Source of the DNA: Burkholderia sp. 4M9327F10
GTDB taxonomy: Bacteria; Pseudomonadota; Gammaproteobacteria; Burkholderiales; Burkholderiaceae
Direction of reading: 5' to 3'
Assembly: GCF_005503145.1 (NCBI RefSeq)
Contig: NZ_SCNV01000002.1
Coordinates: forward strand, 248,001 to 312,000
Length of the DNA: 64,000 bases
Part shown: positions 1-7,991 of the stretch, one piece after another
Layout: every line of letters begins with the position of its first letter
Position numbering within the stretch: the stretch's first letter is position 1
The notes under the pieces: model-generated
What the model saw: the letters and a program-made list of their open reading frames with translations, nothing else
The model's database searches: none
What the model was told of the DNA's origin: nothing
Program-made: the position numbers and the translations under genes

Positions 1-1
1 C

Positions 2-439
2 GCCATTGCTACCGGCGATGCCGACACGATTGAACGGCTCGAAACGCGGCAGAGCGTTGGTATGGGCTGGGTCAGCACGTTCCTGCAACGGCTCGCGCTG
101 GAACTCCTGACGACTAGCACGGTGCAAAAGAAAATCGTCTCTGCTGGCGTGACCTATCGGGAACGTTACGAAGCGCTGTTCTCAGCGCTGAAAAAGAAGG
201 GTTTCAATGTGGCAGGCAGCGCCGGGCTCAACCTATGGGTGCCGATTGCCAACGAAAGGGAAGTCGCAGAGCGGCTATTCGATGCCGGCTGGCTGGTGCG
301 GCGCGGTAGAGATTTCTGCATCAGCAACCAGTCCGGGATACGCGTGACGTGCGCTCGCATGACCACGCAACAGAGTCTTGCATTCACAGAAGCGCTCGTG
401 GCCGTACGCAGCGCGACGGCCACGACGCTGGTGGCATAA
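2..439 (+). CDS. MocR/PtsJ-like PLP regulator, C-terminal end (partial)
   Basis: Only the last 145 residues are in the window; the reading frame is open back to base 2, so the gene starts upstream. The segment resembles the C-terminal small domain of fold-type I aminotransferases as found in MocR-type GntR regulators, which use a PLP-binding aminotransferase domain as an effector sensor. The visible part includes a VSTFLQR stretch and an NLWVPI strand, typical of the end of these proteins. The N-terminal winged helix and PLP lysine cannot be seen. It converges on the DJ-1/PfpI gene with a 15-base gap, so that gene is not necessarily its target. A plain class I aminotransferase is the alternative. 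Confidence 0.7.
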   Translation, partial: AIATGDADTIERLETRQSVGMGWVSTFLQRLALELLTTSTVQKKIVSAGVTYRERYEALFSALKKKGFNVAGSAGLNLWVPIANEREVAERLFDAGWLVRRGRDFCISNQSGIRVTCARMTTQQSLAFTEALVAVRSATATTLVA

Positions 440-454
440 ACCCATGCGCCCAAT

Positions 455-1159
455 TCAGGCGGCGGATTGATTCGACTGGTACGCGCGTGCGGTTGCGAGG
501 CGCTTTTCGGTGATCGGGCGGGCGCGCTCCCTAACCGTGGCGAGAATCGAGGCCGGCGCCGTGGACGGGGAACCCGCCTGGAACGGCGGCTTCGGATCGT
601 ACGCCATGTACAGTTGCAACTCCTGCGCAACTGTCTCGCCACGCAGCAACGAAACGACAATCAATGAACCGTCGATGCCCGATGTCACGCCTCCGGCACT
701 GACAAACTTGCCGTCGATCACGACCCGCTCATCACTCGGAGTCGCGCCAAATAGAGGCAGCACCTCCATTGCCGTCCAGTGCGTTGTGGCACGCTTGCCT
801 TGCAACAAGCCTGCGGCGCCGCAAATCAAGGCGCCAGTACAAACCGAGAACACATAACGCGCACCTGCTGCCTGCTTGCGGATAAACGACAGCACCACCT
901 CGTCCTGCATCAGCGCCTCCTGGCCGTGACCACCCGGAACGAGCAGCACATCAAGCTGCGGCGCTTCGTCGATAGTCGTATCCGCCAGCAGTTGCATGCC
1001 GGCCAGATCGCGCACAGGGTTTTTATCCTTCCAGATAGTCATGAAACGCGAGTTCGGCACACGGGCCAGCGCTTCGAATGGACCGGTGAAATCGCACTGA
1101 TCCATGTTCGGGAAGATCAGGCCGCCGATGATGAGATGGGTATCGAGGGGGATGCTCAT
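455..1159 (-). CDS. DJ-1/PfpI family protein (isonitrile hydratase-like)
   Basis: This 234-residue protein has the DJ-1/PfpI glutamine-amidotransferase-like fold. The nucleophile elbow reads VFSVCTGA with Cys107, preceded by the LLVPGGHG turn at residues 72-79. The overall pattern is closest to the isonitrile hydratase (InhA) subgroup, which adds water to isonitriles to give N-formamides; other members are AraC-associated sensors or chaperone-like hydrolases. There is no signal peptide, so it is cytoplasmic. The start follows a purine-rich GGAGCAACTC stretch on the minus strand. The upstream region carries paired GTAC half-sites near 1217-1228 that may be regulatory. The fold is clear; the substrate is inferred only from subgroup resemblance. 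Confidence 0.8.
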   Translation of the reverse strand: MSIPLDTHLIIGGLIFPNMDQCDFTGPFEALARVPNSRFMTIWKDKNPVRDLAGMQLLADTTIDEAPQLDVLLVPGGHGQEALMQDEVVLSFIRKQAAGARYVFSVCTGALICGAAGLLQGKRATTHWTAMEVLPLFGATPSDERVVIDGKFVSAGGVTSGIDGSLIVVSLLRGETVAQELQLYMAYDPKPPFQAGSPSTAPASILATVRERARPITEKRLATARAYQSNQSAA

Positions 1160-1441
1160 GAGTTGCTCCTAGGCTCAAATCCGGACCCATCTTGTATTGG
1201 GTCAAAACAATTTATGAACCAGTACAAATGTACAACATCCAAGCGATCTGTCAACGTTTTTCTTGGGTGCGGTGCAGTTCATTACCAGCGAGGTAGTTGA
1301 GCGGTCCCGTGCCGCCGATAGTATGACCATGCTCTTCACCCAGAGCCGTATGCAGGAACCACGTGAGAGTGGGAAGACCCGTTCGATGTGGACTCCAACA
1401 TTCGTAGCCCGATTTACAGATATTTAATCTCCAGAGGATGT
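1160..1441. other. intergenic region with divergent promoters
   Basis: This gap lies between the DJ-1/PfpI gene (minus) and the secreted NTF2-like gene (plus). Around 1217-1228 the sequence has two GTAC half-sites separated by four bases, close to the DJ-1 start and plausible as an operator. Bases 1259-1385 have a minus-strand reading frame with balanced composition that could be a decayed coding remnant, but I recognise no family in it. Confidence 0.35.
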
Positions 1442-1936
1442 ATGGACAAAGCAAATTTCAATCGCCGCAATCTGCTGGTCGGCGCGGCGGCCGCAGCAGT
1501 CGCAATGCTCCCTATTCAGCAAGCTGCGGCCGCTTTGCAGTCAGATAGCGACACTATTACGTTCAGGAAAAAAGCTACGCCCGCATGGCTGCTGGCGTTC
1601 TGGAAAGAAATCGATGACAAGACTTGGGGCCCGGGATTCGACTGCTTTGCCGACGATGCTGAAGGCAATCTTGGTGTCGGCCACTGGGAAGGCCGCGAAG
1701 CAATCCGTTCGAATCTGCGTGCATTCGTCGACAAACAGATGACCACCCGTCATGAAGTGGTCGAGTACTGGGATGGTGGTTTGCTAAAGGTTTTCCGCGG
1801 CTACGTGACGATGAAGTTCGACGATCCATCCAGGGGGACGGTGAAGCCGACGATGACGCACTTCTTCTACATGGATAAGGCCGACCCATCGAAGGTTCGT
1901 GCGTGGTTCGGTTCAGTGGGACCAACCGAGTTTTAA
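1442..1936 (+). CDS. secreted NTF2/SnoaL-like protein with Tat-type signal
   Basis: The product is 164 residues. It begins with a twin-arginine-like leader (FNRRNLLVG, then an alanine-rich hydrophobic stretch ending near AAAA at residue 30), suggesting Tat export. The mature part has the alternating aromatic and charged pattern of NTF2/SnoaL-like cone folds, including a GHWEGREAIR segment typical of SnoaL-type proteins. These act as small hydrolases, isomerases or binding proteins, so no reaction can be assigned. ATG 1442 is chosen over an upstream ATG at 1388 because AGAGGA sits five bases before it and the signal peptide starts there. It is monocistronic and may use the second Tat translocase encoded at 56874-58484. 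Confidence 0.65.
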   Translation: MDKANFNRRNLLVGAAAAAVAMLPIQQAAAALQSDSDTITFRKKATPAWLLAFWKEIDDKTWGPGFDCFADDAEGNLGVGHWEGREAIRSNLRAFVDKQMTTRHEVVEYWDGGLLKVFRGYVTMKFDDPSRGTVKPTMTHFFYMDKADPSKVRAWFGSVGPTEF

Positions 1937-2127
1937 CGCGCAAGAGCATTTCGCACTACGCCTCGATCACGCGGAATTTTGATTACTTATCAGGTAGTTA
2001 TCCGAATTTATTCAGCCACTAAGATTGTCATCATCTTCTGGATGCAGCAGGTTACGCGTGACCTCGCAAACCTTGGAAGATATCCATGCAATCTCGTTCA
2101 ATTTGAGGATATCTGGAGTCACACATC

Positions 2128-2445
2128 ATGAAATTGCTTTTGAAGATTCTGTCTGTTGTTATCACACTTACTATCCCTGCCGTTTCGTTTTCGCAGACCG
2201 CTGAACCGCTTACCCGCGAGGAAGTACGCGCCCAACTGGTCGAACTTGAAAACGCGGGGTATCACCCTAACCGGCGAGATCCTCACTACCCTGCAGATAT
2301 TCAGGCGGCCGAAGCCCGGGTCGTGCAGAGCGAAAGCACCGCTCAACCCTCGACCACCGGTGTGGGTGGGGCCAATGACGTGGCTTCCGAGTCAGGCCGG
2401 GGACCGTCGTCGGTTGGCACCAGGTCGATTTACTTTGGGCGGTGA
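2128..2445 (+). CDS. DUF4148 secreted small protein
   Basis: This 105-residue protein has an N-terminal Sec signal (MKLLLKILSVVITLTIPAVSFSQ, cleaved near residue 22). The DUF4148 core follows: LTREEVRAQLVELENAGY, then a P-x-x-x-D-P-HYP-x-DIQAAE stretch. DUF4148 proteins are common in Burkholderiaceae, often in several copies, and have no known function. ATCTGGAG lies a few bases upstream of the ATG. The C-terminal tail is low in complexity and rich in Gly, Ser and Thr. A second member of the family lies at 53733-54056. The family call is firm; the function is unknown. Confidence 0.85.
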   Translation: MKLLLKILSVVITLTIPAVSFSQTAEPLTREEVRAQLVELENAGYHPNRRDPHYPADIQAAEARVVQSESTAQPSTTGVGGANDVASESGRGPSSVGTRSIYFGR

Positions 2446-2614
2446 GGTGGTTGAGGGGTCATCTGCGGGACCAACTGCGCCAAGGTCTCTCGTCCTTTAA
2501 GCCCGTTGCCGTGCAAACGCACGGCAACGCATGCGGGCGCATCGGTCGACGCAACTGAAAATCGGTTACGTGGTTGGCTACTCGGCCCCACAACGCCCAT
2601 ACCCCCAACCCACT

Positions 2615-3583
2615 TCACGCAACATACCCCCCCAACGCCTCCAACGGCACATGCAACCTCTTATCCCCCGCAAACGCCTCTAGCAGATACTCCAGCGTCG
2701 CCTGCACGCGCGGCGCCATCAACGCTCGGTGCGGGTACTGCATCACCATCTCATAGCTACCCGGCTGATGATCCGGATAAAGCACCACCTTCAACGCACC
2801 AGACAAAAGGTGCTCCCAGGCGAGATGAACGCCGACCTGGGCAATCCCAACGCTATCGCATGCAGCCTGGACGACAGACTCCGGTGCGGACAATGTCATC
2901 ACCGCACGGTCCGCGGGATCGAACGTGGTGATACTGCCGTTTTCCGCCCTGAAAGCCCATGGAGCAACACGTCCCCCCAAAAAGCGCCGCGCAATGAGCC
3001 TGTGCGTTCGCAGTTCCTGGGGAGTCTGCGGCACCCCGTGGCGTGCCAGGTAATCAGGAGACGCGACCAGCACCACGTTCAGACGAAAAATCGGACGCGA
3101 TACGAGATTGGAATCCGGAATGTTGCCTCCTCTGATCGCGAAATCGTAGCCGTCGCGCACGAGGTCAACGACCTTGTCGTCGAAATCAACCTCAACCGAC
3201 AACGCCGGGTAGCGAGACAACAGCCCAGGCAAGACCGGCATCAATTGCTCGCGTCCGAACGCCCAGCTCGTTGAAATGCGGACGCGTCCGCTGGGCGTGA
3301 CGCGCTGCGCCGCGACGGTATCGATCGCTGCATCGAGTGCTTCAAGTGCGACGCGCGCCTGGCGGAGAAACGCGCCGCCCTCCTCGGTGAGCTTGAGCGT
3401 CCGGGTCGTGCGGTTCATCAGCCGCACGCCTAACGCCCTCTCAAGGCCGGCGACGTTTTTGCTGACTGCCGCAGAACTGATTCCGAGTGTGCGGCCTGCC
3501 GCCGCAAAACTGCCTGCGTCCGCTGCCTGAACAAAGGAAAGGATCGCGCGAACGCGTTGCGATGAATCCAAGCCGTCCTCCAT
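2615..3583 (-). CDS. LysR-family transcriptional regulator (CrgA-like subgroup)
   Basis: The 322-residue product has an N-terminal winged helix-turn-helix (about residues 12-70; SFAAAGRTLGISSAAVSKNVAGLE is the DNA-binding part). A LysR substrate-binding domain with the SGRVRIS entry strand follows. The signature, with RLMNRTTRTLKLTEEG after the HTH, fits the CrgA/AaeR-like subgroup. It diverges from the flavodoxin-fold gene at 3741; the 157-base gap holds two short inverted repeats, the usual arrangement for a LysR regulator controlling its neighbour. The effector is not predictable from sequence. Confidence 0.9.
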   Translation of the reverse strand: MEDGLDSSQRVRAILSFVQAADAGSFAAAGRTLGISSAAVSKNVAGLERALGVRLMNRTTRTLKLTEEGGAFLRQARVALEALDAAIDTVAAQRVTPSGRVRISTSWAFGREQLMPVLPGLLSRYPALSVEVDFDDKVVDLVRDGYDFAIRGGNIPDSNLVSRPIFRLNVVLVASPDYLARHGVPQTPQELRTHRLIARRFLGGRVAPWAFRAENGSITTFDPADRAVMTLSAPESVVQAACDSVGIAQVGVHLAWEHLLSGALKVVLYPDHQPGSYEMVMQYPHRALMAPRVQATLEYLLEAFAGDKRLHVPLEALGGYVA

Positions 3584-3635
3584 GAATTAGCCCACGCGGT
3601 GCGCACAGCGAAGGCCTGCCGGAAAGCCTCATTAT

Positions 3636-3666
3636 CAACCTTGGGTTGAGAGCGGTTCAACCCGCT
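3636..3666. promoter_or_regulatory. tandem inverted repeats between LysR and flavodoxin-fold gene
   Basis: Two adjacent dyads lie in the divergent promoter. CAACC-TTG-GGTTG occupies 3636-3648 and AGCGG-TTCAAC-CCGCT occupies 3651-3666. Both have perfect 5-bp arms. Position and symmetry suggest operators for the divergent LysR regulator, although neither shows the classic T-N11-A spacing clearly. Confidence 0.45.
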
Positions 3667-3740
3667 CATAACTTCTGGTTGCAGCAGGCACCGGACAAAA
3701 TGCCCTGCATCGACAATCACACCGCAAAGGATGGAATCCG

Positions 3741-4295
3741 ATGTTGGCGACAATCATCTACGACAGCGGCTACGGCCACACGAAAAAGCAGGCCGAGGCC
3801 GTTGCAGAAGGCATTCGTCGTGTGCCTGGGGCCGAAGTGCAACTGGTCGCAGTGAGCGAAGGCGAAACGCCATGGGAGACGCTGGCCGCGAGCGACGCCA
3901 TCATCTTCGGTTCGCCCACGTACAACGGCACGGTCAGCGCTCGTCTCAAGCAGTTCATGGAGGACTCGACACGTCCGGCGTGGCTGCCGCAAACGTGGCG
4001 CAACAAGATCGCCGCCGGCTTCACCAACTCTGGCGCCCAGCATGGCGACAAGCTGAACTCGCTGATGACCATGGCGCTGTTCGCGGCCCAGCACGGCATG
4101 ATCTGGGTCGGGCTTGATCTTTTCCCCGGGAGCGCGGCGGATCAGCCCAATCGAATCGGCGGCTGGCTGGGTGCGATGGCCCAGTCCGACGATGTATCGC
4201 CCGAACTTTCGCCGATCGCGAGCGACCTGCAGACCGCCGCCCATCTGGGCCAGCGCGTAGCCGAAGTGACGAGCCAGTTCAAGGGCAAGGACTGA
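3741..4295 (+). CDS. flavodoxin-fold NAD(P)H-dependent oxidoreductase (WrbA-like)
   Basis: This is a 184-residue flavodoxin-fold protein. The FMN phosphate-binding loop is YDSGYGHTKKQAE (residues 7-19) and the second flavin loop is FGSPTYNGTVSARLKQFMED (56-75), as in WrbA-type NAD(P)H:quinone oxidoreductases. These reduce quinones by two electrons in the cytoplasm and limit oxidative cycling. It is slightly shorter than canonical WrbA (about 200 residues). It is followed after 83 bases by a small muconolactone-isomerase-like gene on the same strand, possibly co-transcribed. The divergent LysR regulator at 2615-3583 is its likely controller. Confidence 0.85.
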   Translation: MLATIIYDSGYGHTKKQAEAVAEGIRRVPGAEVQLVAVSEGETPWETLAASDAIIFGSPTYNGTVSARLKQFMEDSTRPAWLPQTWRNKIAAGFTNSGAQHGDKLNSLMTMALFAAQHGMIWVGLDLFPGSAADQPNRIGGWLGAMAQSDDVSPELSPIASDLQTAAHLGQRVAEVTSQFKGKD

Positions 4296-4378
4296 CTGGG
4301 CACGCCGCAGATGTTTGCTCAGACCTCATCCGCTCGGGCACGAACGTGCCCGATTCGTGTTCCCCAAGGAGCCTCGTC

Positions 4379-4678
4379 ATGAAACTGCTGTGCCTCGATG
4401 TCCCCCTGTCCGGCGCCAGCCCGCAAAGTTATCAGCCTCATCTGCTGGACGAAGTGCGTCACGGCTGGCAGCTCTACAAGAGCGGTATCGTGAGGGACAT
4501 TTATTTGCGCCAGGACCGGCTCGGTGTTGCCATCATTGCCGAGTGCGACTCGGTAGAAGCCGCGAGAGAGGCGTTGCGCGAATTCCCGCTCGCCAAGGTC
4601 GGCCTGCTCGATTGGGAAATCATTCCGCTCGGCCCCTTCCTGAGCTGGGAAATGCTCTTTGCTCCCAGCGGTGTTTGA
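4379..4678 (+). CDS. muconolactone isomerase/YciI-like small protein
   Basis: This is a 99-residue cytoplasmic protein without a signal peptide. The start at 4379 is preceded by AAGGAG at a good distance, which favours it over an upstream in-frame ATG at 4346. It has the beta-alpha-beta-beta pattern of dimeric alpha/beta-barrel proteins, with a C-terminal WEIIPLGPFLSWEMLF stretch resembling muconolactone delta-isomerase-like or YciI-like proteins. Such proteins often accompany quinone or aromatic-compound enzymes, consistent with the flavodoxin-fold gene just upstream. The precise reaction is unknown. Confidence 0.55.
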   Translation: MKLLCLDVPLSGASPQSYQPHLLDEVRHGWQLYKSGIVRDIYLRQDRLGVAIIAECDSVEAAREALREFPLAKVGLLDWEIIPLGPFLSWEMLFAPSGV

Positions 4679-4787
4679 GCAAGGTGCGTGGCGATGCCGG
4701 TCAGCAGCAACGCTTGCAGCAACAATGAGCCATGCGGTCTAAGTGGTGAGCGAATGAGGCTACAGCAACGCTCGTCTACCCAAGACC

Positions 4788-6062
4788 TCAAACATCTCGA
4801 CCGTTCGCCGCGCCCGCCAACCTGAGCACGAATGCAAGGCCGGTGAAGCAGAACCCCAGCGCGCATACGCCGTCCCAGCCGGCCCACGCCCACATCGCGC
4901 CTGATAGCACCGTACCCAGCGCCCCGCCGACAAAAAACACGCCGACGAATAGCCCGTTCAGTCTGCCGCGCGCCGCCGGGTTCATCAGGTTGATCGCCCG
5001 GCGGCCCAGCGTCTGATCGGTGACTACGCCGGCGTCCAGCGCGGCAGCGCCCGCCACCAGCAGCGCCACCGCCAGCAGCGGATGCGCGCTCGCTGAAAAC
5101 CCTCCCCAGCCGGAACCGGCGACGCCGATTACAACGAGCGCAACGAGCATCGTGATATGCCCGGCAAACAACGTGCTCCGGCCCAGGCCGCGATCGCCCG
5201 CGCGCCCCGCGAGCGGCGTGACGATCGCGCCCGCCGCACCGGCCAGCGCGAACAGCGCGATCCCGTTCATGCCGAAGCTGAACGGCGGCTGCACGAGCCG
5301 CAAACCGATCGCAGTCCAGAACGCACTGAATGCGCCCATCACCAGAGCCGCTGAGACGGCGTTCCGTTGCAGCACGCGCTCGTTGCGCAGCAGCGTCCAC
5401 AGCGAGCGCAGCAACGTCGAATAGCGAGTCGAGACTGACGGGACGCGAACCGGCAACTGCATATAAAGCACGACGGCAAGCAGCGCATCGATCACCCCGG
5501 CAATGCCGTAGAACGCGCGCCAGCCGATCGTTCCGGCGATCAGGCTGGCGGCGGGACGCGATAGCAGGATGCCGAGCATCAGGCCGCTCATCACGTTGCC
5601 GACCGCGCGTCCGCGGTGACTCTCATGCGCCATCGACGCGGCCATCGGCACCAGCATCTGAATCACACTCGATGCCGCGCCGGCCACGAACACAGCGGCC
5701 AGAAATACCCCGCGCGAACCGGTGAACATCGCGATTGCGAGGGCGACCGCACAGCACGCCAGCGTGCGGACGATCAGACGGCGGTTTTCCAGCAGATCGC
5801 AGAGCGGCACCAGCAGTACCAGACCGGCCGCGTAACCGAGCTGCGGCAGCATGGCGGCCAATCCCGCGAACTGCGGCGCAAGATGCAGGCTGCGGCTGAT
5901 CGCGCCGGTCAACGGTTGCGCAGCAAACAGGTTCATCACGATCACGCCGACCGCCGTCGCGAAGAAGACGGTGAGCAGCGGTGTGAGGGTATGCGTGTGC
6001 GGACTTTCGGCGGAGATCGTGACGTCCGTGTCGGCGTGCGTTTCAGCAGAAGAGTTCATCAA
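4788..6062 (-). CDS. MFS transporter, DHA (AraJ-like) type
   Basis: The 424-residue integral membrane protein has about 12 hydrophobic segments split into two halves. The loop between TM2 and TM3 has PLCDLLENRRLIV, matching the MFS GDxxGRR-type signature position. The type resembles AraJ/YdhP exporters of the DHA1 group, which expel drugs, sugars or arabinose derivatives by proton antiport. The N-terminal 25 residues are polar and cytoplasmic. It diverges from the LysR regulator at 6156, and the 93-base gap between them contains a TACAA-N9-TTGTA dyad, so the regulator probably controls this exporter. Confidence 0.85.
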   Translation of the reverse strand: MMNSSAETHADTDVTISAESPHTHTLTPLLTVFFATAVGVIVMNLFAAQPLTGAISRSLHLAPQFAGLAAMLPQLGYAAGLVLLVPLCDLLENRRLIVRTLACCAVALAIAMFTGSRGVFLAAVFVAGAASSVIQMLVPMAASMAHESHRGRAVGNVMSGLMLGILLSRPAASLIAGTIGWRAFYGIAGVIDALLAVVLYMQLPVRVPSVSTRYSTLLRSLWTLLRNERVLQRNAVSAALVMGAFSAFWTAIGLRLVQPPFSFGMNGIALFALAGAAGAIVTPLAGRAGDRGLGRSTLFAGHITMLVALVVIGVAGSGWGGFSASAHPLLAVALLVAGAAALDAGVVTDQTLGRRAINLMNPAARGRLNGLFVGVFFVGGALGTVLSGAMWAWAGWDGVCALGFCFTGLAFVLRLAGAANGRDV

Positions 6063-6115
6063 GATGGAGTTCCGGGGACTGAATGTGGCTCATGGTAGCC
6101 ACCCACACAATATGC

Positions 6116-6134
6116 TACAATTGAAATATTTGTA
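6116..6134. promoter_or_regulatory. LysR-type dyad between MFS exporter and LysR gene
   Basis: TACAA and TTGTA form perfect 5-bp arms separated by nine AT-rich bases. The site sits 21 bases before the TTG start of the LysR gene and 54 bases from the exporter start. The geometry is like a LysR recognition box and would allow autorepression with activation of the exporter. Confidence 0.5.
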
Positions 6135-6155
6135 TAGTCACTATGCGAGTTTGTT

Positions 6156-7091
6156 TTGAATACACGTGATCTGCAGGCGTTCGTTGCGGTCATCGAGAGC
6201 GGCTCAATGGTGCGCGCCGCGGAGCGCCTTCATCTGACGCAGCCCGGTCTGACGCGCCGCGTGCAGAGCCTCGAAACCACGCTCGGCGCCGAACTGCTCG
6301 ACCGCCAGAGCAAACCGCTCAAGCCGACCGCCACCGGTAACGAGGTCTATGCGCTCGCGCGCACAGTGCTGAGCGCGGTCGACGATCTGCTGTCGGTGGC
6401 GTCAGCCGACAGCGAGCCGGCCGGCGAACTGAGAATCGGCATGCCGCCGTTTCTGGCCGACGTCGCGCTGGAAAAACCGGTCGACCATTTGCGCAGCGCA
6501 TTTCCGCAGCTCACCCTGCGGATTACGGCGGGCTGGTCACTGGGCCTCGTACAAAGCGTTGAACGGGCAGCGCTGGATGCAGCGGTTGTGCTGATGCCCT
6601 CGAACTTCATGCCACCCGACACGCTGCGCGCAACCGCCCTCGCCTTCCAGCCGACGGTGATCGTTGCTGCGCGCTCGCTGGGCCTGCCCGATACGCCAGT
6701 GGCGCTCTCCGATCTCGCCAGATACGCGTGGGTGCTCAACCAGAACGGCTGCGGGATGCGCTCCGCCTTGGGCCGCGCCCTGGAAATGGCCGGCTTGCCA
6801 TTCAACGTCGCCGTCGAAGCATTTGGTTCGGATCTCCAACTATCTCTGGTAGCACGCGGTCTGGGCATCGGCGTCGCTACGCCGGACGTGCTCGCGCGTT
6901 CGGCTCATCGCGACGCGCTGCAGGTGATCGATGCCGTCGATTTCCGCACGGGCGTCGAGGCGTGGTTCCTGCACGGCTCGCTGCCTGGCCGGCTGATGCG
7001 TCCTGTTGAACTACTGCGTGGTTCGTTGACTACGGTGCTGGCTGAAAGCGGGCTAAAGACGTATGGCGACAAGCGTGCGTCCAGGTTGTAA
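6156..7091 (+). CDS. LysR-family transcriptional regulator
   Basis: This is a 311-residue LysR regulator. The helix-turn-helix spans about residues 1-62 (GSMVRAAERLHLTQPGLTRRVQSLE) and the effector-binding domain follows from about residue 90 (AGELRIGMPPF). The start is TTG at 6156; the nearby ATG at 6142 is in another frame, and TTG gives the expected N-terminus of the family (NTRDLQAF). It diverges from the AraJ-like exporter, its probable target. The effector is unknown. Confidence 0.9.
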   Translation: MNTRDLQAFVAVIESGSMVRAAERLHLTQPGLTRRVQSLETTLGAELLDRQSKPLKPTATGNEVYALARTVLSAVDDLLSVASADSEPAGELRIGMPPFLADVALEKPVDHLRSAFPQLTLRITAGWSLGLVQSVERAALDAAVVLMPSNFMPPDTLRATALAFQPTVIVAARSLGLPDTPVALSDLARYAWVLNQNGCGMRSALGRALEMAGLPFNVAVEAFGSDLQLSLVARGLGIGVATPDVLARSAHRDALQVIDAVDFRTGVEAWFLHGSLPGRLMRPVELLRGSLTTVLAESGLKTYGDKRASRL

Positions 7092-7299
7092 ATGGCCTAC
7101 TGGATCGCGATGCCAATCGCACTGTTGACCATCAACCATACCGTCGCAGTATGACGCAGCTTTGATAAAACATGCGGTTTGGGTGGATTTCCACCCGGCT
7201 CTCATATTCGCAGGTTGGATTCTTCGATAGCCGCGACATGCTGACATCAATCCTGTAGGATTGGCGCGCAGTTGATGTTCACAACCTTGGGAGGCACGT

Positions 7300-7743
7300 G
7301 TGAAAGACCTGCGCAGGTTCTTTGTCATCGGTATCTCGGCGGCGATCTTTGGCCCAGCTAGTGTCGTGGCGCAACAGCAGCCACAGATAGACCCATCGAT
7401 GCTGAAACAGATCCAGCGATCGACCTTGCATGACGTTCATGCAGCAGGAAAGGTGATGTCTGTCGGCAAAGCGACCGGCGACGATAACAAGCCGCATATG
7501 CTCGTCGGCATTCGCCTCGATCAGCCACTCTCCGGCGGTGTGACGATTGTTACCGCGACGGTTACGCACAACGAACCCCCGCAGTCCGTGCAGACCGGAC
7601 TCGGCATTCACTCTGGTCACGTCAAGGTGGTCGACTCCGTCGACGTAACCTGTCCGGTCGTCAACGTCATGACGGTGCGGACAACAACCAGCGCATTCGG
7701 CGAAGAATGTACGTTCAATAGTTACACTGGGCCGATTTCGTGA
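7300..7743 (+). CDS. secreted hypothetical protein
   Basis: I do not recognise this family. The 147-residue product begins with a Sec signal peptide (KDLRRFFVIGISAAIFGPASVVAQ, cleavage near residue 25). The mature part is beta-rich, with repeated VT-rich strands and two cysteines (in VTCPVV and EECTF) that could form a disulfide in the periplasm. The start is GTG at 7300, preceded by GGGAGG. It stands alone between a LysR gene and the converging catabolic operon. No domain or catalytic motif is apparent. Confidence 0.6.
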   Translation: MKDLRRFFVIGISAAIFGPASVVAQQQPQIDPSMLKQIQRSTLHDVHAAGKVMSVGKATGDDNKPHMLVGIRLDQPLSGGVTIVTATVTHNEPPQSVQTGLGIHSGHVKVVDSVDVTCPVVNVMTVRTTTSAFGEECTFNSYTGPIS

Positions 7744-7806
7744 ATCGCTTCGTGAGCCGCTAGCGGCTTCGCAGCAGCGGCATCACTGCTATTACTCCCG
7801 TTGCCC

Positions 7807-7989
7807 CTATATGCAATGACCTGACCGGCGGCGCACCCGTCTTGCTGTCCACGTACGGGCCGGACAACGTAGCCCACGTATTTCACTTCTCGACCAGGTT
7901 TCTTCAGCAACAGCCATCCCGGGAAGTGCACAGGCCGCCGTCACGGCGCCTGCATAGCGCAGGAACTCGCGTCTTTTTCTATTCGACAT
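7807..7989 (-). CDS. possible small exported protein, reading frame doubtful
   Basis: The ATG lies two bases after the stop of the MFS gene at 7992, so it could be translationally coupled to it. The first 30 residues form a convincing twin-arginine-type leader (RKRREFLRYAG, alanine-rich core, MAVAEE). After that the frame turns into an arginine-rich, unprotein-like stretch of 30 residues. A plus-one shift at the GAAGAAA run around 7900 would instead give KPGREVKYVGYVV and remain open to about 7722. This suggests a small exported protein whose frame is broken, or a sequence error. I do not recognise the product. Confidence 0.35.
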   Translation of the reverse strand: MSNRKRREFLRYAGAVTAACALPGMAVAEETWSRSEIRGLRCPARTWTARRVRRRSGHCI

Positions 7990-7991
7990 GC

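Noticed and set aside
1251..1454. Minus-strand frame of 67 residues upstream of the NTF2-like gene
   Set aside because: Part of it reads like a decayed protein end, but I could not name a family or see a start signal, so it is only mentioned in the intergenic entry.
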